Source of the DNA: Sphaerosporella brunnea
Taxonomy: Eukaryota > Ascomycota > Pezizomycetes > Pezizales > Pyronemataceae
NCBI GenBank assembly: GCA_008704415.1
Contig: VXIS01000117.1
Coordinates: forward strand, 59,725 to 123,724
Direction: 5' to 3'
Length of the DNA stretch: 64,000 bases
In this document: positions 1 through 10,181 of the stretch, piece after piece
How the letters are laid out: each line of letters begins with the position of its first letter
How positions within the stretch are numbered: position 1 is the first letter of the stretch
Notes under the pieces: generated by a model
Databases searched by the model: none
What the model was told of the DNA's origin: nothing
Seen by the model: only the letters and a program-made list of their open reading frames with translations
Translations under genes and position numbers: made by a program

Positions 1-204
1 AGTGGCCCCGCGTTCGGCACAGTGACCGACCCGACCTTAATTCCGGTTACCGGGCATCGGCCGGCACCTATCAGAGATCCAGGTTTTTCTTATGCCGGCC
101 CAAACCTGTCGAGCTTGCCACATCACCAGCCCGACCTGACCCACTCCGTAGGGCCCCGTTTGACCTGGCGGCCGGCTGGACTATTGACCGCCCTGGCTCC
201 ACCG

Positions 205-529
205 GGTCAACAAAAGCTGTAAGCTGTTACTCTGAATGGAATGCGCTCAAACTCACAGATATAGAACACCAAAGGACGCTCTTTCACCCTCTGTATTCAG
301 ATTTATCCCCCCATAGATGGTGGTTGTGTGGGGTGGCCCCGCGGAGGTCCTATGGCTTGTCCGGTTCAAAAATAGCTGGAAGCTGTTACTCTCAATGGAA
401 TGAGCTGAAACTCGCAAATATAGGGCATCAAAGAACGCTCTTTCTCCCTTTGTTCTCAGATTTGTCCCCCCATAGATGGTGGTTTTGTGGGGTGGCCTCG
501 CAGAGGTCTTATGGCATCAAGCACCAGGG
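205..529. repeat. 159-bp tandem repeat, two copies
   Basis: Two tandem copies of a unit of about 159 bp. The landmark AAGCTGTTAC occurs at 221 and 380, and AAGGACGCTC / AAGAACGCTC at 272 and 431. The copies differ at scattered positions, so the duplication is not recent. The same family forms a separate three-copy array near 10.6-10.98 kb. No coding frame survives across the copies. Confidence 0.85.
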
Positions 530-540
530 CTAAACCACAC

Positions 541-615
541 TCTTTATAAGAATTCACACTTTATAAGAATATGCCCCTGCGGTCCCGACGGTATTCTTAT
601 ATAGAGACTCTACTG
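541..615 (-). mobile_element. isolated terminal end of a pogo/Tigger-like DNA transposon
   Basis: The stretch ends with the reverse complement of CAGTAGAGTCTCTATATAAG followed by a TA dinucleotide at 616-617. The same terminus opens the element at 22392, also next to a TA. Subterminal TTATAAGAAT motifs are repeated here and there. No second terminus or transposase is seen nearby, so this is a broken copy or a solo end. The family assignment rests on the TA target and on the transposase start at 22.6 kb. Confidence 0.6.
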
Positions 616-620
616 TACTC

Positions 621-2190
621 GGTAAAGGCAGCGGTAAAGGCACGAGCCAATGATGCAGCAGTCGAGGCGGCGATGCTGCAGCGGTAAAGGTAGCGATCCT
701 GCACTCAGGCTGGTAAAGGCGGCGATGTTGCAGCGGCAGCGATACGCCATGGTGTTTATCATGGTATCGTGCCGAGATTGTAGGTTGTAGCGGAGGTCGC
801 AATGATCCTCTATCTAGGACTCGGATAGTGTAGCTGTAGAAGCTGTGGTGGTGGTGTAGATACTAGTAGCGGTAGAGGCCGAGAGCACTCAAGCCGCCAT
901 GGCGCGAAGACGGTGTAAGCCTGGTCGCTCTCCAGTCGCTGGTTGAAGCGATAGACGGCTCGGTAGGGGTGGATTGCTCTGATGATACTAGGTAGCGGCC
1001 AGAGTCACCACTTTGATCGGGAGCTGGTAGCTGCGAAATTGGCCGTTCGGTTGAGGTGACGTGCTACGTTTCTAAAGCGGTACTACCGAGTAGACTCCAC
1101 TGTGTCAAGGCCTATCACTCACGTATCCCTTTATGACAGAGGGGTTGGAGAGTACTCTACTGATATGGTAACAGCCACACACCTTCGACAACCCCACTGT
1201 ACCTTCTCCAGTTTTGCTCCAAACACATCGTCAAACGAAGGGTCAAGTTGAAGCTTCCAATCACCTCTCTTCAGCCGTGATCGCAAAAATAAACCACTCA
1301 AAGAAACTGGATTTTTCAACTTGTAAAAACCCCACATTGAACTCATGAATATATCGGAAGCGTCAGGAAGTCCTGAATAGAATTCAAGTTTATCACAAAA
1401 ATCACCTGTTCCCAAAATGAAAGACATTACCTAATGCAATTCAGTGCCGAAAAAAAAAAAAAAAAAAAAAAAATTCATGTCCTTTCACAACTCCAGCACA
1501 AGCAGCTCCGAGTGTCGTCCCTGTCCTCCGATATACCGAGGCGCCGCGGCATTCAGACGGTTGTAGGCGCCGGGAAAAAGCTGAGACACGGCGATGGGAT
1601 GCCGACCGGCCGTGGGGCCGGAGATCCGTGAGGGAGACGGGAAGCAGGGAACGCGGCGAAGACCGGTCAGCGGAAGGAAACCTGAGGAATCCGCAGGAAA
1701 AGGGGATGGACACGGTCAGAGGGCACCAGGGGGCGGAAGGGAACCCTAGGAACTGCGCGGGGGAACGGGGCGAGCAAGTTATGGGCGGACGGAAACCTGA
1801 GGAACGAACGGGGCGAGCACACAAGACACAACATAGGCAGGTAATAGCAGGCAGCTGGGTAGGCAGGGACACGCAGTAGGCACGGGGAAAGCGGAAAGGA
1901 CGGGGAAAGACACGGCACCAGAAGTGACCCGACATAGAATAGACTAATAGCAGCAGGCAGGAAGCAGAAGGCAACAGCTGAAAAGCAAACACAAACGTGA
2001 CTGACCACAAGCCAAACCCACAAGCCCAAAGACTGCAAGCCCAAAGAAGCAGAAAATATCACGACGCGACATGCAACATCTTCAACCTGTACACCAGGCA
2101 ATGCAGATGCGACAACGTCTCTCAGAATTTCTCTTCTTCTTGAACTCAGTTCGTGGATTGCGTTGCAAAGCGGGTAGATCTGTAACCTGC
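621..2190. other. no supported gene
   Basis: The first part (621-830) is low-complexity sequence rich in GGTAAAGGC and GGCGATG units. There is an A run at about 1450-1471. A 98-codon open frame on the minus strand (1131-1427) lacks recognisable motifs, so I do not call it a gene. Confidence 0.5.
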
Positions 2191-2194
2191 AACG

Positions 2195-2940
2195 TCAATC
2201 CCTAAGTCAATCGGATGAAAACTAGAAAAGTTATGGCCGGAGAAGCGTGCTCAAAACATAGAGTCTTGGCACAGGACTCGGCGTGGGGGTTTGCAGTGTG
2301 GAGCGTAGAGGATGGGTAATCTGCAGCTTCAAACCCCCATGCGCTCTCGAAAGCCTCTGTCCTTCTTGAACCTGTACGCCAGGCAATCCAGAAGTCCAGA
2401 TACTATGAGATTGCAGGCAGGGCTATCAGGGACGAGGAACCGACACCCGAGTGCGCTCTCGAAAGCCTCTGTTCTTCTTGAACCTGTACGCCAGGCGATC
2501 AAGAAGTCCAGATACTATGAGATTGCAGGCAGGGCTATCAGGGACGAGGAACCGACACCCAAGTGCACTCTCGAAGCTTCTGTTCTTCTTGAACCTGTAC
2601 GCCAGGCAATCCAGAAGTCCAGAGCTGGGCGGATAGAAAAACGCGAGAGGATGCCGAGAAAAATGCGAGATGCGACCGGGTGTAGAACACGTAAAACGAG
2701 GACTCTGGCAAACCAACTCCCACGTCAATCAGAAAACTGACCGAGTTGTAGCAGCAAAGGCATACTCAAAACATAGAGGCTCGGCGTAGGACTCGGCGTG
2801 CGACGCGATGCGGGGTTTTGGAGCGTGTGAGCGTAGGTGATGCGATATGTAATCTGCAGCTTCAAACCTCAAGTCAATCGGATGAAAACTGTCAAAGGTA
2901 TGACCGGAGAAGCGTACTCAAAGCATAGAGGGGTTATTGC
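2195..2940. repeat. composite tandem repeat with a 112-bp minisatellite core
   Basis: The core (about 2343-2640) holds 2.6 copies of a 112-bp unit. The motif CTCTCG starts at 2344, 2456 and 2568, followed each time by a copy of the phrase for a Gln/Arg-rich stretch. Because 112 is not a multiple of three, the open frames through the array shift at every copy and are unlikely to be coding. It is flanked by copies of a second unit containing GTCAATCGGATGAAAACT (about 2205 and 2871) and CTGCAGCTTCAAAC (about 2322 and 2852), so the locus is a higher-order duplication. Confidence 0.8.
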
Positions 2941-5279
2941 AGCGTACAGCAGTCATGCCCGTGGAGCACGCGCAGCTCGCTGCGCTCCGCCACGGCATAT
3001 CACTCGATCTCCCATTCGCCGCCGACCCCCCCGGTCTGGAGTTTGGAGTGCCAAGCCACCGGTAGAAGGGCTATCATAGACTAGGCGATCCAGAAGTTGA
3101 GATACTCAATGAGATTGTACGTGAAAAGAGGTTGTAGGGAGCGTTGTAGGGAGCGACGTTGTAGGCTGTAGGCGGGCAAGGGCGCGACCGGCGCGATTCG
3201 ACCTGGGCCCCGCATCCCTTTATCAATTTTTTTTCCAGGCGAAGGGATAGAGAGAAAGGCGTAAAGCATATGGCCTGACAAAGTGAAGGGAAACGAAAAA
3301 GCTCAGGGGTAGCATCATCATGATGATGGAACTGCCGAGATCGCTAAGGGGGCGCGATGGCCGTTGTGGTGCGGTGTGTCGGGAGGGGTATACTACTTAA
3401 ATGAAGCGCAAAAACAACTGCGGCGATGGTGGGTGATATATACCCTCCGGCGCGGCCTCGCCACCGGTCTGCCTGCCCCCACCACTCCACCAGCCAGCCA
3501 CGGCGGACTCAGATTTATCGCAGGCCACTAGTCAAAAATCAAAAAAGCCGCAAAAAAGCGAGTGAATTCTCCTCCTCCTGTTCGCACAATTGGATTTTTC
3601 ACTTTCACTTGACCCCTTATGGTTGAGACCGAATTCGAAGCGTTTGTCCTCGTCATGGCCTCCGCTTTTGGAATTCCGCCTTCCCCGATGTCATGTTGCC
3701 TTAGCTTTCTATACCCTCCTTAATTTTGTTCACTATCTGACCTCGAGTAATATCGCCGACTGAAAGATGTGAAAGTGTGGTTGGCGCATGCATCCTGTTG
3801 ACATTCTGGAGCACAGCCAACAAAACGTCGACATGTAGAGGCACAGCTGAGCCTCTGCGAAGAAAAGCAAAGAAACCGATCTCGGGTGATCTCCAACCTA
3901 GTCCTAAAGTCGGAAGCAATTCAAGCGGGGGTGCCCACCTTGCCTCCTCAAGGCAACTCCATTGGAAAGTCACAACTGGCTTCGTTTTTCCCACACCAAA
4001 GGCCGTCGGCGGAAAATAAACTGTGTGCTACTTCATCTCACCACAACAAAAATACGGCACCAGCTTCGAGCGATTAAACGAGGGGTTCTTGCTTGAAAAA
4101 TCCATCGCTGCGCATTGAAAAAATTCTGTGTTGACGTTGAGTTATTCCTTTCTGAATTGGCGATGTTTGTGTGGAGTTTTGGACTTTTCTCCGTCCTCAA
4201 TAAATTAATAACATCTAGCGAAGAAACCTCAGCATAGTGTTCTCTTCCCGCGCCATGCGCCATAGCCCAATGATCACTGCTGGATGGACGGGGGTATGTA
4301 CTAGAGTACATATTTACGCAGCCAATAAACAGGCCGAAGCGAAACCTGCAAGTTGTTCTCCACTCTGCAGCTCTGTTCCGCAGCCTTACCAATCAATCAA
4401 TCAGAGCAGCACGATCATTGTTGCCCCTATGCAAAAACGTGGGGTGTCAGCCTCCATTCTTTTACACCATGCATTCGCATCGCTCGATTCTTCATGTACG
4501 AGAGACATGCCTAGCCCGCAAGCTTGCGTTCTGTTAGGTCTGTTTATCATGAATTGCCGGATCACACCCCTTGTGCTTTTGAATGCACTAGGGACCCGAA
4601 CATTTGATTGGGAACAAGGAGCTGAAGGGCGCCCATGGAAATCCCGGTGTGCCTCGCGGGAAATGAAGTGCCCGTTCTGGCCCTGAGCTTCGATTCGAGG
4701 TGGGGCAGGTACGGACACGCGACAACCGATAACGACACCACGAAAAGCTCATTACAACTCGTCGGAAAATCACTATCGGAAAAACGCCCCCTTTCCAGAG
4801 GAGCAGTCTGGGAGGCCCACCTCTAAACCGTTTGGAAACCATCGAAACACCCCTGTAAACCGGTTTAGAAACCTTCTAGACCTTACGGGAAGTCATCCAG
4901 TAAAGGTTTTCTCGTAGATTAGTGGTGTAGTGGTTATCGCGTTATGTCGCGGCTTTAAAAATACGTGCGAGCGGGGAAGGGCTTCATGTTTGTCCAACAG
5001 ACAACCGCCAAGCTGGCTTGCAGTCTCCCGTTGCGAACATTGTGTCACCCTCCCAAAGTTCCCACTTCATTCGAGCTGCCGAACCATTCGTCTGCTGTGC
5101 TGGCTTCATTACACCGCAGACAATCCCAGAGATAAACACCCCAGACCCCGCCTCCCCGCTCTGCGAGCGTTGTTTTGCGCCTGCAATCACGCACCCAAAG
5201 ACGCACCTACGCAACGGCTTAGCTTTTGCCTTCGGCGTGTCCATTGACTTTCAGCATATCTCTTTCAGCATATCTCAAG
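2941..5279. other. no supported gene; NLR upstream region
   Basis: Only short open frames without family motifs are seen. Near 4920-4945 the plus strand holds a tRNA-like A-box stretch (TGGTGTAGTGGTTATCGC), but no matching B box or acceptor stem was found. The last few hundred bases presumably contain the promoter and 5' leader of the NB-ARC gene that starts at 5280; no TATA-like signal was convincing. Confidence 0.5.
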
Positions 5280-8200
5280 ATGGCCAGCCACATCACAAAC
5301 AGCAACAACACCACCGACAACTCTCGTACCTACCGCGACGCCAACCACAATGAATTCAGTCGATCAATAATCCATGGGAACGTAATAATTGGTGCGCCAA
5401 TCTGTTCTCTGATGCAAGCGAGTACAGTCCAGCTGACTCACGAATCCGCTCTTTAGGCGCTTCGACGAATCTACTCTCCACAACTGAGGCTGGTGTAGTG
5501 ACTGTCGCGAAGCGTCTGTTCCTGGTGCCGTTCCGTGAAAATACGGCCTTCGTCGGGAGAGAGACAACATTTGAACAACTCGAAAAACTGCTATGCCCCG
5601 AGCCCGAAGGTCAACGGCGGGCAGCACTATGGGGACTTGGTGGAATTGGGTAAGCGGCCATGGACAGTCTTGCTGAAACAATATAAATATTGAGGTGATT
5701 TAGGAAAACAACAGTTGCGATCGAATTCTGCTATCGGAGAAAGAAAGCACACCCACAAGAGCACATTTTCTGGATACACGGCAACTCGGAACAAACATTC
5801 AAAGCCGGTTACCTAGAAATTCGCCGTAAAGCTAGCCTCATCGTGACAGGCGACAACGAGGAAGAACGGTTGGACGGAGTTAAGTCGTGGTTGGAAAGCT
5901 CGCAAAGCCGTGATTGGGTCATGGTCATTGACAATTTTGACGATATCGACTTGAAAGTACAGAAATACATCCCAGTGGAGCGCGGCACCATCCTGTTTAC
6001 AACACGCGACAAACGGCTGATCGGTCACGAAGGATATCTATCGCCCAACGAAGGAGTGGAACTTGCAGCAATGAGTGATCAGGAAGCATTCGAGACCTTT
6101 ACAAAACTTCTGGGAAATAGTGTTGAAACTCACCCGGAAGTCTGCATGCAACTTTTGAGTCTTTTCGAAAATCTCCCTTTGGCCATAGCCCAGGCGGCAG
6201 CGTATATCAGAGAAACCAACACGGAGATTCCCGAATACCTAAAACTATTCAAGGAGTATGAACCAACCGAACGAAACCTTCTGAACGAAGCTCTGCCGGC
6301 CATGGGGGACAACTCGGAGGAGCGTGCGGTGATGACCACCTGGAAAATCACCGTCGACAGAATCCAACAAACAAGTCCCGACTCTGTACGGCTTTTAGAG
6401 CTGCTGAGCTTCCTCGGCCCCGACGACATTCCCCAAGAGCTCATCAACGGCCTGCCTTTGATCAAAAACGATTTGTTTCTCTTGAAAAAGAGCATTCGAC
6501 CGCTTCTGAGCTTTGCTCTTCTCTATTGCCTCAGAGCTTCAAATTATCGCATCCATCGGCTTGTGGCATCCTCAATCCGAGCGGAGATGGAACCGGAAGT
6601 AAGAGAGGAGCACCTGGAGACAGTCGTTCAATTTATGTTGGAAAATATGCCAAAAGACCCATTGGGGAATATGTCAAAGTGTACCCGACTTTTACCACAT
6701 GCAGTAGCGGTTCTTGAGCACACTCCTGTTGGCCATCGCAACCCCGACTTCAAAATGCACTGGGACTTGCAGCACAAAGTAGGGAGTGCTCTGGATTATA
6801 CGGGTGCTTACAGTGATGCACTGAAATGGTACCAGCGGGCCCTCGATGGCTACGAGAAGACGCTGGGAAAGGACCACCCTTCCACTCTTGATACCGTCCA
6901 CAACATGGCCTGCGTGTTCGCCAGCAAAGGCGAATATGGCAAGGTACTAGAATGGTACCAGCGGGCCCTTGATGGCAGAGAGAAGACGCTGGGGAATGAC
7001 CACCCTTCGACTCTCGCTACCGTCCACAACATGGCCAGCGTGTTCAACGACCAAGGCGAATATGGCAAGGCACTGCAATGGTACCAGCGAGCCCTTGATG
7101 GTCAGGAGAAGACGCTTGGAAAGGACCAGTTTTACACTCTTGCTACTGTCCACAACATTGCCCTCCTGTTCGAAAAGCAACACGACCATGATAAGGCACT
7201 GCAATGGTACCAGCGGGCCCTTGATGGCAGAGAGAAGACGCTTGGAAAGGACCACCCTTCCACTCTCGATACCGTCCACAACATGGCCAGCGTGTTCGTC
7301 AACCAACGCGACCATGATAAGGCACTGCAATGGTACCAGCGGGCCCTCGATGGCAGAGAGAAGATACTTGGAAAGGACCACCGTTCCACTCTCAATACCG
7401 TCCACAACATGGCCTGCGTGTTCAAGGGCAAAGGCGAATATGACAAGGTACTGGAATGGTACCAGCGGGCCCTTGATGGCTACGAGAAGATGCTTGGAAA
7501 TGACCACCCTTCCACTCTCACTACAGTCTACAACATGGCCAGCGTGTTCAACCAACAAGGCGAATATGGCAAGGCACTGCAATGGTACCAGCGGGCCCTT
7601 GATGGCTACGAGAAGATGCTTGGAAATGACCACCCTTCCACTCTCACTACAGTCTACAACATGGCCAGCGTGTTCAACCAACAAGGCGAATATGGCAAGG
7701 CACTGCAATGGTACCAGCGGGCCCTTGATGGTCAGGAGAAGATGCTTGGAAAGGACCAGTCTTCCGTTCTCGATACCGTCCACAACATGGCCAGCGTGTT
7801 CGGCGACCAAGGCGAATATGGCAAGGCACTGCAATGGTATAAGCGGGCCCTCGATGGCAGAGAGAAGACGCTGGGAAAGGACCACCCTTCCACTCTCGCT
7901 ACTGTCCACAACATAGCCAGTGTGTTCTACAACCAAGACGAATATGGCAAGGCACTGCAGTGGTACCAGCGGGCCCTTGATGGCCAGGAGAAGACGCTTG
8001 GAAAGGACCACCCTTCCACTCTCGCTACCGTCCACAACATGGCCAGCATGTTCAACAACCAAGGTGAATATGGCCAGGCACTGCAATGGTACCAGCGGGC
8101 CCTCGATGGCAGAGAGAAGACACTGGGAAAGGACCACCCTTCCACTCTCGCTACCGTCCACAACATAGCCAGCGTGTTGTACAACCAAAGCGAATATGGC

Positions 8201-8374
8201 AAGGCACTTCAATGGTACCAGCGGGCCCTCGACGGCAGAGAGAATACGCTGGGAAAGGACCACCCTTCCACTCTCGCTACAGCCAACAACATGGCCATCG
8301 TGTCCGGCAAGCAAGGCGAATATGTCAATGGTAAGAAACTGAAATGGTACCAGGGGGCCCTTAGATGGCTATGA
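5280..8374 (+). CDS. NB-ARC-TPR (NLR-like) receptor protein
   Basis: Three exons keep one frame: 5280-5391, 5457-5649 and 5704-8374, joined over introns of 65 and 54 nt, giving about 991 residues. The first donor (GTGCGC) was chosen because a nearer GTAATA donor breaks the frame. Residues 1-60 are a short Asn/Ser/Thr-rich tail without a known effector domain. The NB-ARC core shows Walker A GLGGIGKTT (about 97-105), Walker B VMVIDNFDD (about 175-183), an RNBS-B-like GTILFTTRD and a GLPL-like NLPLA. From about residue 473 there are 12 consecutive 42-residue TPRs of the kinesin-light-chain/TPR_10 type (WYQRALDG...GKDHPSTL...). By family, such STAND ATPases are cytosolic sensors in which the repeats bind a ligand and the NB-ARC oligomerises. 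An extra A near 8362 shifts the thirteenth repeat out of frame and ends the protein early; the old frame continues to a TAG at 8427-8429. Confidence 0.9.
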
Positions 8375-8429
8375 GAAGGCGCTTGGAAAGCACCACATCC
8401 CTACTCTCGATGAGATCGCGGAAGATTAG

Positions 8430-8777
8430 TTCATTTGTGCAGTTATGGGCTCAGGGGACCTATTGTGTTGAGTGATCGGCGATAAATCCGTCCGCTCTTT
8501 CTCTGTCTTATCCTGTAGCTGGGTCATCGTATCATGTAAATATATGGTATGGCATCATGAGATTGTGTGAGTAAATACCTTTTGTTGAACCGTGAGGACT
8601 TCGGTGTGCTGCAAGCCCGCCATTGCCGGTTTGCGAGCAATCGGGTCGAGTGCATCCCAGTGATCGAGTGGCGTGTGCACCGTTGATTCGACCCTTGTTT
8701 CTGAGAGGTGAGCTCCGTCCGGCGTCACGCGTTGACCAAACGCGCTTTCCAAAATATGGTTGAGTGCTACTCAATGA
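8430..8777. other. NLR 3' flank, nothing recognised
   Basis: Sequence between the NLR repeat remnant and the MITE. No coding frame, RNA gene or repeat was recognised. Confidence 0.5.
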
Positions 8778-8783
8778 TTGAAC

Positions 8784-8999
8784 TACGGCAACACTTTTGA
8801 GCTTAAGTCTAAAAACAAGGGTTCGAGCTCCAGCAAACAAGGATTCGAGCTCGAGTGTTCGGAGCATCCGCGATGGTTACATGTCATCGGCGATGGTTAC
8901 ACCCATAAACTCGCGAGTTTTCGTGCCATCCGTGATGGTTACATCACCCTGTCTTCACAAATCCTTGTTTTTAGACTTAAGCTCAAAAGTGTTGCCGTA
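8784..8999. mobile_element. MITE with perfect 37-bp terminal inverted repeats
   Basis: The 37 terminal bases starting TACGGCAACACTTTTGAGC are exactly inverted at the right end. The 216-bp element is flanked on both sides by TTGAAC (8778-8783 and 9000-9005), an apparent 6-bp target duplication. It has no coding capacity. The interior has three copies of GATGGTTACA, a motif also clustered at 16.58-16.69 kb. The superfamily is unclear because a 6-bp duplication does not fit the usual hAT (8), Tc1 (2) or PIF (3) signatures. Confidence 0.9.
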
Positions 9000-9005
9000 T
9001 TGAAC

Positions 9006-9604
9006 CTCAGGTTGGCGATCGAGGGACAGCGACTTGTGTCATGCCCGGGATATTCAACTCGGTAGGCTACACAACCTCCTGGTACAAACCTAACGATGGA
9101 CACAATCCGGGGGTGGTAGAAGACTCTAGATGTCCGTTCAAACAGCGAAACCGCGGTGTCTGTAGGCTGACTGCAACCTGAACACACACCATCATCCACA
9201 CATCTCTTCGCACTGGCATCAAATCATCGTCATAGCGGCACTCGGACGGCGCTGGTCTCTGTAGCCGAACAGGGAGCGGACCAGGAATTTCACCTGGGAG
9301 GCTTTGATTCTGGTTCTGCTAGTTCCTCCGGGGAGCGGCTTGTAGACAGCAATGTGTTTTCCAAACAAATCGTCATCCCCTAAAACTTGAACCGAGCAAA
9401 TGAAAAGCCAAGGAGATCAAAAACCGAACAGAACAAAGCGCATCCAAAAAACTAACGTATCCTCCGGTCTGCCCCTAGCCCGGGCCAGGGGTCGAGTGAG
9501 AGTTGGTGGCCACATATCGATCTGCCAACTCCGAGTCCCCCTGGGCCGAGCCTAACTCCTCCCAGCCTCACCCGTAGGCGGAGCTACAGGGAAATGGAGA
9601 GCAA
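9006..9604. other. no supported gene
   Basis: Intergenic sequence right of the MITE. No long open frame or recognisable repeat was found. Confidence 0.45.
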
Positions 9605-9957
9605 CGACATAATAATAATAATAATGATGATAATAATGGTAATAATAAAAATAAAAAAAAAGGTGCACCTTATGAATGCCCGTTACCGGGGTTACCAGCT
9701 CCACTGCGGCCTCGCTGCCAAAGTCTCAGACCGTAATTGCAGTGAATGGTAACCGGGGCATTACAAACCAGCGTCTCTGCCTGACTAATCAGTGCAGATC
9801 CCGCTGTCGGACAACCCCCGGCACACACGTGACGGGGCCCCTCAATACTGTCTCCGCAGGCGATTCCAGCCGGGCTCGAATGCGGCCGCTGCCGCATTGA
9901 GCTTAAGGTCCGGACTGCGGAGACAGGTCAGCTAACCATTGCGCCACGAAGGCGCGT
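9605..9957 (-). mobile_element. candidate tRNA-derived SINE
   Basis: Read on the minus strand, the unit opens with a tRNA-like head containing an A box (TGGCGCAATGGTTAGC, plus positions about 9931-9946) and a B box (ATTCGAGCCCGG, about 9870-9881). A body of about 200 bp follows, then a tail of TTATT-type microsatellite (plus-strand AATAAT repeats, 9609-9660). The head cannot fold as a functional tRNA because the acceptor arms do not pair. No target duplication was identified. It could also be a tRNA pseudogene beside a microsatellite. Confidence 0.4.
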
Positions 9958-10173
9958 GCGTTGAGGTATACGTTTCGGCGGCCGTGAACGCACGGGACCG
10001 CTTGCACCGATGCCGACTGCAACACGCTACCAGTGTTCTCAACAGCCCGCCCGGCTGTTTGGGCTGGCTACTGGGAGCACTGCTGACTGCAATACAACGC
10101 CAAAATGGTTATATATTCCGCGGTTGCAGCAGTAAAGTAAAGAGAGGAGGTAGTGGGTCGAGGAGCCAACACC
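9958..10173. other. short intergenic stretch
   Basis: Contains CAGTGTTCTCAACAGCC at about 10031-10047, which recurs near 19.32 kb together with GC-rich GCCCGGCTG motifs. Nothing else was recognised before the hAT target site. Confidence 0.4.
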
Positions 10174-10181
10174 GTCTCACT

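Noticed and set aside
4915..4950. tRNA-like A-box stretch on the plus strand
   Set aside because: No B box, anticodon arm or acceptor pairing could be found.
6947..8314. 455-codon minus-strand frame and other frames across the NLR repeats
   Set aside because: Shadows of the 126-bp TPR repeat in other frames, with no recognisable domain.
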